From assembly GCA_910574285.1 (NCBI GenBank), contig CAJTAL010000004.1, positions 62,001-126,000 of the forward strand: a stretch of DNA of 64,000 nt. Reading direction: 5' to 3'. The position numbers and the translations under genes were made by a program. Shown in pieces: positions 52,145-60,652 of the stretch. The notes below the pieces were generated by a model. That model made no database searches. It was not told the origin of the DNA and saw only the letters and a list, made by a program, of their open reading frames with translations. Every line of letters starts with the position of its first letter. The stretch's first letter is position 1. This stretch comes from Lachnospiraceae bacterium. GTDB lineage: Bacteria > Bacillota > Clostridia > Lachnospirales > Lachnospiraceae.

Positions 52145-53812
52145 ATGGGAGAAGAGACAGTTTCCAGGAATTTTATTGAGCAGGAGATAGACAAGGATCT
52201 GGCTGAGGGCGTTTACTCGGAGGTATGTACCAGATTTCCGCCGGAACCCAACGGATATCTTCATATCGGACATGCCAAGTCCATTCTTTTGAATTCCGGT
52301 CTGGCGAAGAAATATAACGGTACGTTCCATCTCAGGTTCGATGATACGAACCCGACGAAGGAGGATATGGAGTTTGTAGAATCCATCAAGGAGGATGTGA
52401 AGTGGCTGGGGGCAGACTGGAAGGAGCATCTGTATTTTGCGTCGGATTATTTCGAGGTGATGTACGAATGCGCCCTCAAGCTGATCAGAAAGGGAAAGGC
52501 GTTCGTCTGCGATCTTACTGCCGATGAGATCCGTGAATACCGCGGTACTTTGAAGGAACCCGGAAAAGACAGCCCGTACCGCGGCCGTTCGGTAGAAGAG
52601 AATCTCAGGCTTTTTGAGGAGATGAAGGACGGGAAATACAAAGATGGGGAGAAGGTTCTGCGGGCGAAGATCGATATGGCGTCTCCGAATATCAACATGC
52701 GGGATCCGGTCATCTACCGCGTGGCACATATGGCGCACCATAATACAGGGGACAGATGGTGCATCTACCCTATGTATGATTTTGCGCATCCTATCGAGGA
52801 CGCGGTGGAGAAGATTACCCATTCGATCTGTACATTGGAATTTGAAGACCACAGACCCCTTTATGACTGGGTAGTCAGAGAATGTGAATTTGATCCGGCG
52901 CCGCGTCAGATCGAGTTTTCCAAGCTCTATCTGACCAATGTCGTGACGGGAAAGAGATACATTAAGAAACTGGTTATGGACGGTATCGTAGACGGATGGG
53001 ATGATCCGAGGCTTGTATCCATCGCGGCATTGCGAAGGAGAGGATTCACGCCGGAGTCGCTTCAGATGTTTATCGAGTTGTGCGGTGTGTCCAAGAGCCA
53101 GAGTTCCGTGGATTATGCCATGCTTGAGTATTGTATCCGGGAAGATCTTAAGTTAAAGCGTCCGCGTATGATGGCGGTGCTTGACCCGATTAAACTTGTG
53201 ATCGACAATTATCCGGAAGGAGAGACAGAGTATCTGGAGGTAGAGAATAATCTGGAGAATCCTGAGCTTGGCATGCGCAGGCTTCCGTTCTGCAGGGAAT
53301 TATATATTGAGCGGGAGGATTTTATGATCGAGCCTCCGAAGAAGTACTTCCGTCTGTTCCCTGGAAATGAAGTGCGTCTGATGCACGCGTATTTTGTCAG
53401 GTGTGTAAGCTATGAGACGGATGCCGGCGGCAATGTGACAGTAGTGCATTGTACGTATGATCCGGAGACGAAGTGCGGCACAGGATTTATCGGCCGGAAG
53501 GTGAAAGGAACCATCCACTGGGTAGCGGCTCCCTATGCAAAGCAGGCGGAGGTGCGCCTCTATGAGAATCTGGTGGATGAAGAGAAGGGTGTATATAATA
53601 AAGAAGACGGTTCGCTGAATTTGAATCCCAACTCTCTTACGGTTCGGAAGGATTGTTATGTGGAGGACAGTTTTGAGAAAGCAGAGGGATGTGACAGTTT
53701 CCAGTTCGTAAGAAATGGATATTTCTGTATCGACTCTAAAGATTCGGCGCCGGAGAATCTGGTATTTAACCGGATCGTATCGTTAAAGAGTTCATTTAAG
53801 CTGCCGAAATAA
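52145..53812 (+). CDS. glnS: Glutaminyl-tRNA synthetase
   Basis: 555 residues, class [20 protein letters not shown] near residue 34 is the HIGH motif; [34 protein letters not shown] and a two-barrel anticodon domain are GlnRS-specific. The KMSKS position, usually VMSKRKL in GlnRS, reads VVTGKRYIK, so residues 268-271 are TGKR instead of MSKR. It charges tRNA-Gln directly, so the organism need not rely only on transamidation. GGAGGGG precedes ATG 52145. Confidence 0.94.
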   Translation: MGEETVSRNFIEQEIDKDLAEGVYSEVCTRFPPEPNGYLHIGHAKSILLNSGLAKKYNGTFHLRFDDTNPTKEDMEFVESIKEDVKWLGADWKEHLYFASDYFEVMYECALKLIRKGKAFVCDLTADEIREYRGTLKEPGKDSPYRGRSVEENLRLFEEMKDGKYKDGEKVLRAKIDMASPNINMRDPVIYRVAHMAHHNTGDRWCIYPMYDFAHPIEDAVEKITHSICTLEFEDHRPLYDWVVRECEFDPAPRQIEFSKLYLTNVVTGKRYIKKLVMDGIVDGWDDPRLVSIAALRRRGFTPESLQMFIELCGVSKSQSSVDYAMLEYCIREDLKLKRPRMMAVLDPIKLVIDNYPEGETEYLEVENNLENPELGMRRLPFCRELYIEREDFMIEPPKKYFRLFPGNEVRLMHAYFVRCVSYETDAGGNVTVVHCTYDPETKCGTGFIGRKVKGTIHWVAAPYAKQAEVRLYENLVDEEKGVYNKEDGSLNLNPNSLTVRKDCYVEDSFEKAEGCDSFQFVRNGYFCIDSKDSAPENLVFNRIVSLKSSFKLPK

Positions 53813-53878
53813 CAGGGAAGCGGCTGCCGGAGTCGCGGCAGATATTAAAGATGTCTTTTTATGACGGGGGAGTACGTT

Positions 53879-55273
53879 ATGAATGAATTGACGATGAATC
53901 TTAAGAGCTATTCCAGGGTTCCGCTTTATGAGCAGATTTATGGCTATATCAAGAAGGACATTCAGAACGGAAGGATCGCTTACAAAGAAAAGCTGCCCTC
54001 TACCCGTGCTCTTGCAAAACACCTGGAGGTCAGCAGAAGTACGGTGGAATCAGCCTATGAGCAGCTTCTCTCGGAAGGTTATATCGAATCGGAACCCTAT
54101 AAAGGTTTTTTTGTGGCACAGACGGAAGAACTCTATCATCTGGAACGGGAGAAACCAAAGACTGCGGCGTCAAAGGAGCAGAAGAGAAGATACCGGTATG
54201 ATTTTTCACCGAATGGAGTGGATCTAAGAAGCTTCCCTTATAATGTATGGCGGAAATTGTCGAAAGATATTCTGTCAGACGACAGGACAGAGTTATTTCG
54301 TTCCGGGGATTCCAGGGGAGAGTTAAGTTTTCGTACTGCTATCGGCAGTTACCTCCATCAGGCCAGAGGGGTGAACTGTTCTCCGGAGCAGATCATCGTT
54401 GGGGCCGGAAGCGACTATATTCTGATGCTGTTAAGTATGATTCTTGGGAAGGAGCGCAGAATCGCGTTCGAAGATCCGGCGTATAAGCAGGCATACCGTA
54501 TGGCTTGCGCGTTGGGTTATGAGACGATTCCGGTATCCCTGGATAAGAGCGGGATGAAGGTATCGGAATTGGAAGAATCAGGGGCGGATACAGCCTATGT
54601 GACGCCGTCCCATCAGTATCCCACAGGGATTGTCATGCCCATCAACCGCAGGATGGAGCTGCTGCGCTGGGCTCTTAAGAAACCGGGCAGATATATTGTA
54701 GAAGACGATTATGACAGTGAATACCGTTATAAGGGCAGGCCGATCCCTGCCCTGCAAGGCTATGATGCCCATGAGAAGGTGATTTATCTCGGCACATTTT
54801 CCAGATCGATCGCACCTGCGATTCGGTTAAGCTATATGGTGCTGCCGCGTCCCCTTCTGGATGAATATGAGAAAAGATATGATTTCGTTCACTCCACCGT
54901 CTCCAAAGTAGATCAGATGATTGTTCAGAGATTTCTGGAAGAAGGTTATTATGAGCGCCATCTCAATAAAACCAGAGCTGTCTATAAGAGCCGCCACGAT
55001 GCGTTGATCGAGGGGCTTAAACCTCTCCAGGATATTCTGACGATATCAGGAGAGCATGCGGGAGTTCATCTGCTTCTGACTTTCCGAAACGGGAGAACAG
55101 AAGCAGAACTGATCCGAAGGGCGGCCGAAGAGGACATCCGGATATACGGAATGTCGGATTATCGGATCCGGGAGCGTGGAAATGAGCCGCCGACGATACT
55201 GCTTGGCTATGCGAATCTGACGGAAGAGCAGATTCGGGAGGCGGTAAAGATATTGGAATCATGTTTTCGGTAG
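53879..55273 (+). CDS. MocR/GabR-type regulator: GntR winged helix plus aminotransferase-like domain
   Basis: 464 residues from ATG 53879, with GGGGGAG 6 bases upstream. Residues 1-80 are a GntR winged helix (LYEQIYGYIKKDIQNGRI, LPSTRALAKHLEVSRSTVES). Residues 110-460 have the fold I aminotransferase layout: TPSHQYPTGIVMPINRR, DDYDSEYRYKGRPIPALQG and YLGTFSRSIAPAIRLSYMVL. The residue that should bind PLP, lysine in GTFSK, is arginine here (R309). It may therefore bind PLP without a Schiff base, or another ligand. Target genes are not evident; glnS precedes it and a terminator follows. Confidence 0.88.
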   Translation: MNELTMNLKSYSRVPLYEQIYGYIKKDIQNGRIAYKEKLPSTRALAKHLEVSRSTVESAYEQLLSEGYIESEPYKGFFVAQTEELYHLEREKPKTAASKEQKRRYRYDFSPNGVDLRSFPYNVWRKLSKDILSDDRTELFRSGDSRGELSFRTAIGSYLHQARGVNCSPEQIIVGAGSDYILMLLSMILGKERRIAFEDPAYKQAYRMACALGYETIPVSLDKSGMKVSELEESGADTAYVTPSHQYPTGIVMPINRRMELLRWALKKPGRYIVEDDYDSEYRYKGRPIPALQGYDAHEKVIYLGTFSRSIAPAIRLSYMVLPRPLLDEYEKRYDFVHSTVSKVDQMIVQRFLEEGYYERHLNKTRAVYKSRHDALIEGLKPLQDILTISGEHAGVHLLLTFRNGRTEAELIRRAAEEDIRIYGMSDYRIRERGNEPPTILLGYANLTEEQIREAVKILESCFR

Positions 55274-55295
55274 AACCGGCTCGTAATTCATGAAA

Positions 55296-55334
55296 ATAAC
55301 GGTACACCCGCATGAAAAGCAAGAGTACCGTTAT
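55296..55334. terminator. Hairpin between convergent genes
   Basis: ATAACGGTAC (55296-55305) pairs perfectly with GTACCGTTAT (55325-55334) across 19 bases. T-runs are weak; it separates the regulator from the minus-strand DUF2971 gene. Confidence 0.65.
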
Positions 55335-55348
55335 ATTCCAATCTCCGA

Positions 55349-56206
55349 TTAATATCTAAGCTTTATATTTGACAGAGATACATCAGCATCGTATCCTTTT
55401 GTGCGCAGCATATATTCCATTCCGCTTTTGGCCAGATCGATATGGTTCTGCGGCGCCACCATGATCTCTTCTACCGGAAGAAGCTTATCACTTAGAGGAA
55501 TCTCTATATAAGGCAGCATAAACCCGTCTTTGGCACGGAAATGTACGATAGTATCTTTCTGTTTGCGGAAAATAAACCGATACTCCTGTTCTTGCGCAAA
55601 TCCTTCATGCTTAAAAAACATGGCGTAGACTTCCGCCGTTTTCTGAAATTTTCTGCATGCTTTCAAATAGTTGTTGTCATGCCGGTTATTGGCTCCGGCT
55701 TCTAAGATCTCGTCGAATGGCATTCGAAGCAGATGAGGCAGGTAATTACAGATAATTCTTCGGATTAACTGTTTTTGCTGCTTTGTATCATAGACTACGA
55801 GCCCGTGATAGGCAATCTCGGCGGCTTCTTCTATCCTTGCAATGATCTCATTGCTTTGAAATCCTATATTATAACCGGTCTTATTGCCAAATTCCGACCA
55901 CATGGTAATGCTGTCTCTGCATTTGGAAAAAGAAAGTACGAAATATTCTCTGGTTTTTGCCCTCTCCATGTAGATAGAATCCTTTAAAAATCTGTCTACG
56001 GCTGAAGGATTTTTTACATTTTCCCGGCATACTTCGTCTATAATACCCTGGATATGGGAAAATTCATTGGGATCGTTCAGAAAATCACTTTTTGTGGCCC
56101 AAAAGCAGTTGTGGTTTATAATCCCGTTGATCCCGTTGCTTTTTGTATAATGATACAGGATACTTCCTTTTTCCGCGTGTTCCAGCCGAACTTGTCTGCC
56201 AGCCAT
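55349..56206 (-). CDS. DUF2971 family protein
   Basis: 285 residues. GSILYHYTKSNGINGIINHN, FWATKSDFLNDPNEF and ILYFVLSFSKCRDSITMWSEF-like segments, then HEGFAQEQEYRFIFR, are the standard DUF2971 landmarks. The family is of unknown function and is often found in variable genomic regions. The ATG (56206) has no strong binding site and lies 5 bases after the stop of the acidic membrane protein gene, so it is probably translated by coupling to it. Confidence 0.8.
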   Translation of the reverse strand: MAGRQVRLEHAEKGSILYHYTKSNGINGIINHNCFWATKSDFLNDPNEFSHIQGIIDEVCRENVKNPSAVDRFLKDSIYMERAKTREYFVLSFSKCRDSITMWSEFGNKTGYNIGFQSNEIIARIEEAAEIAYHGLVVYDTKQQKQLIRRIICNYLPHLLRMPFDEILEAGANNRHDNNYLKACRKFQKTAEVYAMFFKHEGFAQEQEYRFIFRKQKDTIVHFRAKDGFMLPYIEIPLSDKLLPVEEIMVAPQNHIDLAKSGMEYMLRTKGYDADVSLSNIKLRY

Positions 56207-56211
56207 ACGGT

Positions 56212-56538
56212 CTAGTCTTCTTTAGAATCGTCGGAAGAATCTGAAGCGGCAGGATCCTCGTCCTCTTTATCGGAGGAATCTTCGCCGGCAGGAGCTTCTT
56301 CAGCCGCCTCTTCTGTATCGGATGCTGCTTCGTCGTTCTTAGCGGACGGATTCAGAGAGACGTATTCACGGTCTGATACCGGCTTTAAATCACTGTCCAG
56401 ATCGAAGTCGTCGTCTTCAAATTCATCTTCAAATTCGTCCTCTTCACAGGAGTTCTGTTTCTTAAAATAATAGATAAGACCCGCGATCGCCCCCCCTGCT
56501 GCAGCCAGTCCCATTAAACCTTTCATCCATTTCTTCAT
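56212..56538 (-). CDS. Small membrane-anchored protein with acidic tail
   Basis: 108 residues from ATG 56538 (AAAGGAG upstream); a TTG at 56559 is too far up. A short basic N-terminus (MKKWMKG) leads into one membrane helix (LMGLAAAGGAIAGLIYYF), then 80 residues of mostly Asp, Glu, Ser and Ala (CEEDEFEDEFEDDDFDLDSD). The tail is probably disordered and cytoplasmic. No family recognised. It forms a two-gene unit with the DUF2971 gene downstream. Confidence 0.72.
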   Translation of the reverse strand: MKKWMKGLMGLAAAGGAIAGLIYYFKKQNSCEEDEFEDEFEDDDFDLDSDLKPVSDREYVSLNPSAKNDEAASDTEEAAEEAPAGEDSSDKEDEDPAASDSSDDSKED

Positions 56539-56752
56539 GATAATTATAACTCCTTTCAAATTCTGTATTTAATCTATCATACCACATATTGTATTATTTT
56601 TCCTCTAAAATAATCATAAAATTTGGACATTTGGAAAGTTATTTAATTTTTATGGATAAAAATGAGGAACTGTGATAAACTGATTCGTATGTCCGGAAGG
56701 GCAAGAGAGTAGTAACATGTGCAATGATTTTAAAAAGGAGTGCGAGTAGTAT

Positions 56753-58315
56753 ATGAATAAAAATGAGGCGCCGGGAACTGCAAAAAAAGGATTGTTCCGT
56801 GTTGTGTTCAGCAGAACAGGAATCATTCTGATCTTGCTCCTCCTTCAGTTTGGATTTATGATTGTATCCTTTTATCGGCTCAGGGATTATCTCCCATATA
56901 TTTATGGAGCGCTGATGTTTCTGGAAGCGATGGTATTAATACATATCATCAATACAAAGGGGAACCCGGCGTTTAAGATGACGTGGATGCTCTGCGTTCT
57001 TGTATTTCCGCTGATGGGCGCGACGTTCTATGTCTTTGTGCAGATGCAGATAGGGACCCGATTTATGCATGACCGTCTGTCGGCTCTAAGAATCGAGACA
57101 GAGCCTTATATGCAGCAGGATCAGGAGATCGTAGATAACCTTTGGGCGAGTAAATCCGCGAATGCTCAATTATCATACTATCTGTCAAGACAATTGGGAT
57201 TCCCGACGTACCGGAATACGGAGATTCGATATTTTCCGCTGGGGGAAGATAAATTCAAAGCTATGGTGCTGGAACTTAAGAAGGCGAGGAAATTCATCTT
57301 CATGGAGTATTTCATAGTAGAAAAGGGATATATGTGGGGAACGATTCTGGAGATCTTAAAAGAGAAAGCGATGGAAGGAGTAGAGGTTCGTTTCATGTAT
57401 GACGGGATGTGCGCGATATCTATGCTGCCGTATAATTATCCGCGCCAGCTTGAAAGACTGGGAATCTCCTGCAAGATGTCGAATCAGATAAAACCGTTTC
57501 TGTCTACCACCCAGAATAACCGCGACCACAGGAAGATCTGTGTGATCGACGGAAAGGTTGCGTTTACCGGCGGGGTGAACTTGGGAGATGAATATATTAA
57601 TAAAAAAGTACGATTTGGCCACTGGAAGGATACGGCGGTTATGCTGAAGGGGGACGCGGTACAGAGCTTTACCATGATATTCCTGCAGATGTGGAATGTG
57701 GAAGAGCGCAGGCCCGAACACTATAAGAAATATCTTACGAAAAGATGGAGCGGTCTGCGGCGCGGCTTAGGATATGTTATCCCTTATGCGGACAGTCCGT
57801 TTGATAATGAAAATGTGGGAGAAGAAGTGTATTTTCACATACTGAACCATGCGAAGAAGTATGTACATATCATGACGCCTTATCTGATTCTGGACAATGA
57901 GATGATCGTGACGTTGACAAGGGTTGCGAAGAGCGGGATCGAAGTGAAGATTATCATGCCTCATATTCCTGATAAATGGTATGCGTTCGCAGTCGCGAAG
58001 ACGTATTATAAAGAATTGATCGAAAGCGGAGTGCAGATCTATGAGTATACCCCGGGGTTTGTCCATGCCAAAGTGTTTGTATCGGACGACGATACGGCGA
58101 CGGTGGGGACGATCAACTTAGATTACAGGAGCCTGTATCTGCATTTTGAATGCGGTGTTTTTATCTATAATAATCCTGAGATTGACAAGATCGAGGAGGA
58201 CTTCCAGGAGACACTGTGCAAATGCCATAAAGTAACCCTGGTGGAAGTGAAGGAGAGGACCATGCTTACGAAGATCGCGGGACATGTACTGCGGATGATA
58301 GCGCCGCTTATGTAG
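56753..58315 (+). CDS. cls: Cardiolipin synthase (phospholipase D family)
   Basis: 520 residues. Two N-terminal membrane segments (about 20-60, then 70-90) are followed by two PLD domains: NRDHRKICVIDGKVAFTGGV near 257 and FVHAKVFVSDDDTATVGTIN near 440, each with an HxK-type catalytic motif. It condenses phosphatidylglycerol molecules to cardiolipin at the membrane. AAGGAG is 12 bases before ATG 56753. Confidence 0.93.
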   Translation: MNKNEAPGTAKKGLFRVVFSRTGIILILLLLQFGFMIVSFYRLRDYLPYIYGALMFLEAMVLIHIINTKGNPAFKMTWMLCVLVFPLMGATFYVFVQMQIGTRFMHDRLSALRIETEPYMQQDQEIVDNLWASKSANAQLSYYLSRQLGFPTYRNTEIRYFPLGEDKFKAMVLELKKARKFIFMEYFIVEKGYMWGTILEILKEKAMEGVEVRFMYDGMCAISMLPYNYPRQLERLGISCKMSNQIKPFLSTTQNNRDHRKICVIDGKVAFTGGVNLGDEYINKKVRFGHWKDTAVMLKGDAVQSFTMIFLQMWNVEERRPEHYKKYLTKRWSGLRRGLGYVIPYADSPFDNENVGEEVYFHILNHAKKYVHIMTPYLILDNEMIVTLTRVAKSGIEVKIIMPHIPDKWYAFAVAKTYYKELIESGVQIYEYTPGFVHAKVFVSDDDTATVGTINLDYRSLYLHFECGVFIYNNPEIDKIEEDFQETLCKCHKVTLVEVKERTMLTKIAGHVLRMIAPLM

Positions 58316-58331
58316 AATTATTGCAGAATTA

Positions 58332-58372
58332 TGTAAAATGCGTTTTACAGGAGCGGGAAAATATAGTATAAT
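58332..58372 (+). promoter_or_regulatory. purA promoter with overlapping palindrome
   Basis: TTTACA (58344-58349), 17-base spacer and TATAAT (58367-58372). TGTAAAA (58332-58338) and TTTTACA (58343-58349) form a 7-bp palindrome with a 4-base centre that covers the -35 box, a possible operator. Confidence 0.8.
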
Positions 58373-58446
58373 GCTAAGTGGTTTCCGTAAGGCATATTCT
58401 TTCGGGAAACACAAAGATACGTAATAGCGACGTAGGAGGAATTAAG

Positions 58447-59733
58447 ATGGTAAAAGCAGTAGTTGGTGCCAACTGGGGAGACGAAGGAAAAGGGAAGATT
58501 ACGGATATGTTAGCCGAGAGAGCAGACATTATCATAAGATTCCAGGGAGGAGCGAATGCGGGCCATACCATTATCAATGATTATGGCAAGTTTGCGTTGC
58601 ATACCCTGCCTTCAGGTGTATTCTATGACCACACGACGAGTATCATAGGAAATGGTGTCGCGCTTGATGTTCCGGTTCTTTTTAAAGAAATCCAGTCCAT
58701 TATCGACAGAGGAGTTCCGGCGCCGAAGATTCTGGTGTCGGACCGTGCGCAGATGGTGATGTCTTATCATAAGAACTTTGACGCATATGAAGAAGAGCGG
58801 CTTGGAGGAAAGTCCTTCGGTTCTACCAAATCAGGCATCGCTCCGTTTTATTCAGATAAATATGCGAAGATCGGTTTTCAGGTCAGCGAGCTTTTCGACG
58901 AGGAGCTGTTAAAGGAAAAGGCTGCAAGGATTGCAGATCAGAAGAACGTTATGCTTGAACATCTGTATCATAAACCGTTGATCAAGCCGGAGGAACTGTA
59001 TCATGAACTGATGGAGTATAAAGAGATGATAGAGCCGTATGTATGTGACACGTCTAGCTATCTCTATCATGCGCTGAAGGAAGGAAAGGAGATTCTGCTG
59101 GAGGGTCAGCTCGGAACACTGAAAGATCCGGACCATGGAATCTATCCTATGGTGACGTCTTCTTCTACGCTGGCGGCCTACGGTGCGATTGGCGCCGGTA
59201 TCCCGCCTTATGAGATCAAGAAGGTGATCACCGTATGCAAAGCATACTCCAGCGCGGTTGGCGCGGGCGCTTTTGTAAGCGAGATCTTCGGGGAGGAAGC
59301 GGACGAGCTGAGACGCCGGGGAGGAGACGGCGGTGAATTCGGCGCTACGACAGGCCGCCCGAGAAGGATGGGGTGGTTCGACTGTGTTGCTTCCAAGTAT
59401 GGCTGCAGGCTTCAGGGAACGACGGATGTTGCGTTCACTGTGCTGGATGTACTGGGATATCTGGATGAGATTCCGGTATGTGTCGGCTATGAGATTGACG
59501 GCGAAGTGACGAAGGATTTTCCGGTTACGCATCTGCTGGAGAAGGCCAAACCGGTGCTTACGAAGCTTCCGGGATGGAAATGTGATATCCGGGGGATTAA
59601 GACGTACGAAGAACTTCCGGAGAATTGCCGTAAGTATGTGGAATTCGTAGAAGAGCAGATCGGATATCCTATCACTATGGTTTCAAACGGACCGGGAAGA
59701 GACGATATTATCTACAGAGGACAGAGCGTTTAG
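58447..59733 (+). CDS. purA: Adenylosuccinate synthase
   Basis: 428 residues from ATG 58447 (AGGAGGA upstream); in-frame codons up to 58378 lie before the binding site and near the promoter. VVGANWGDEGKGKITDMLAE near residue 5 is the GTP/IMP loop, RFQGGANAGHTI carries the catalytic histidine, and GATTGRPRRMGWFD is the IMP site. It makes adenylosuccinate from IMP and aspartate in AMP synthesis. A strong terminator follows. Confidence 0.97.
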   Translation: MVKAVVGANWGDEGKGKITDMLAERADIIIRFQGGANAGHTIINDYGKFALHTLPSGVFYDHTTSIIGNGVALDVPVLFKEIQSIIDRGVPAPKILVSDRAQMVMSYHKNFDAYEEERLGGKSFGSTKSGIAPFYSDKYAKIGFQVSELFDEELLKEKAARIADQKNVMLEHLYHKPLIKPEELYHELMEYKEMIEPYVCDTSSYLYHALKEGKEILLEGQLGTLKDPDHGIYPMVTSSSTLAAYGAIGAGIPPYEIKKVITVCKAYSSAVGAGAFVSEIFGEEADELRRRGGDGGEFGATTGRPRRMGWFDCVASKYGCRLQGTTDVAFTVLDVLGYLDEIPVCVGYEIDGEVTKDFPVTHLLEKAKPVLTKLPGWKCDIRGIKTYEELPENCRKYVEFVEEQIGYPITMVSNGPGRDDIIYRGQSV

Positions 59734-59760
59734 CAGGGACGCTTTGGATATATAAAGACA

Positions 59761-59797
59761 GGACAGCGGCGGGACGATGAACCCGCCGCTGCCTTAT
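59761..59797. terminator. Terminator after purA
   Basis: CAGCGGCGGG (59764-59773) and CCCGCCGCTG (59782-59791) form a perfect GC-rich stem over an 8-base loop, then CCTTATTCTT. It also lies near the end of the convergent DUF1847 gene. Confidence 0.85.
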
Positions 59798-59838
59798 TCT
59801 TGTAGGTATGTATGCACATGGGGCGGCTGCCGCGAGGG

Positions 59839-60471
59839 TCAGAACAGCTTCTTCTTGTAATAACTTTCCGCCGTATAGAGAGCTGCCGCCGGGTTATGGC
59901 CTAATACGCGGTCTTTGGTTACGGCGGTGGTTACCATTGCCTCGGAATATTTATAGAACAGGCTGTCATGGCCGACGCATAAGCCGACTACGACGTTGAG
60001 GTCTGTGTGGGCGTCGTTGAGAAGCTTCGCCTGCATGATGGGATTACACATGTTAAGTCCTAGTTTCTCGTGTTCTTCCGGAATTCCTACTTCATGCTTC
60101 GGGATGCATCCCACTTTGCAGCATACGCCGTATACTTCGAATCCGTGATGGCGGAAGATCTTCGCCAGTGTCCTGGATTCCCGGATCAATCCCACGCAGG
60201 TAGCGATCCCCAGTTTCTTAGCTCCTATACGTTTGGCATAATCCATGATCTCCTGCACCCGCGTCATCTGACAGTAGTTTTCATATTCTACACAGGCGGC
60301 GGCGACGGTGCTTTTCTTATTGTCATCTTCGGCATAACGTTCCTTTACATAATTGATATCCTCTTCTGTCACGGTCTGTGTCGTAAGGCAGAATTCGGGA
60401 AATTCTTTGTCCATGTGGTTGCAGTTTACGACTGCGCAGTCGATACAGGACAGTATCTTTTTGTTTTCCAT
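59839..60471 (-). CDS. DUF1847 cysteine-rich protein
   Basis: 210 residues from ATG 60471, with AGGAGGAA upstream. Clusters of cysteines (SCIDCAVVNC at 8-17, then KLGIATCVGL, GVCCKVGCIPK, NMCNP) are typical of DUF1847, a presumed metal-binding family of strict anaerobes. A long C-terminal helical part ends AESYYKKKLF. Function is unknown. Its promoter is at 60528-60556. Confidence 0.82.
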   Translation of the reverse strand: MENKKILSCIDCAVVNCNHMDKEFPEFCLTTQTVTEEDINYVKERYAEDDNKKSTVAAACVEYENYCQMTRVQEIMDYAKRIGAKKLGIATCVGLIRESRTLAKIFRHHGFEVYGVCCKVGCIPKHEVGIPEEHEKLGLNMCNPIMQAKLLNDAHTDLNVVVGLCVGHDSLFYKYSEAMVTTAVTKDRVLGHNPAAALYTAESYYKKKLF

Positions 60472-60527
60472 AGTATTTCCTCCTGGTTTTCTTGTATATT
60501 CTCGAAATTGCTTTAACTTCTGCACTT

Positions 60528-60556
60528 ATCATAGCATTATCTTACGTGGATAGCAA
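60528..60556 (-). promoter_or_regulatory. Promoter of the DUF1847 gene
   Basis: Minus strand TTGCTA (60556-60551), 17-base spacer, TATGAT (60533-60528). Confidence 0.7.
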
Positions 60557-60652
60557 GATTTTACATTTTAGCAACATTTTCATAGGATTTTCGATACCCT
60601 TATTCGATAAGATAAGTACACTGGAATACAGACAGAAAGAGGAGCGGTAGAT

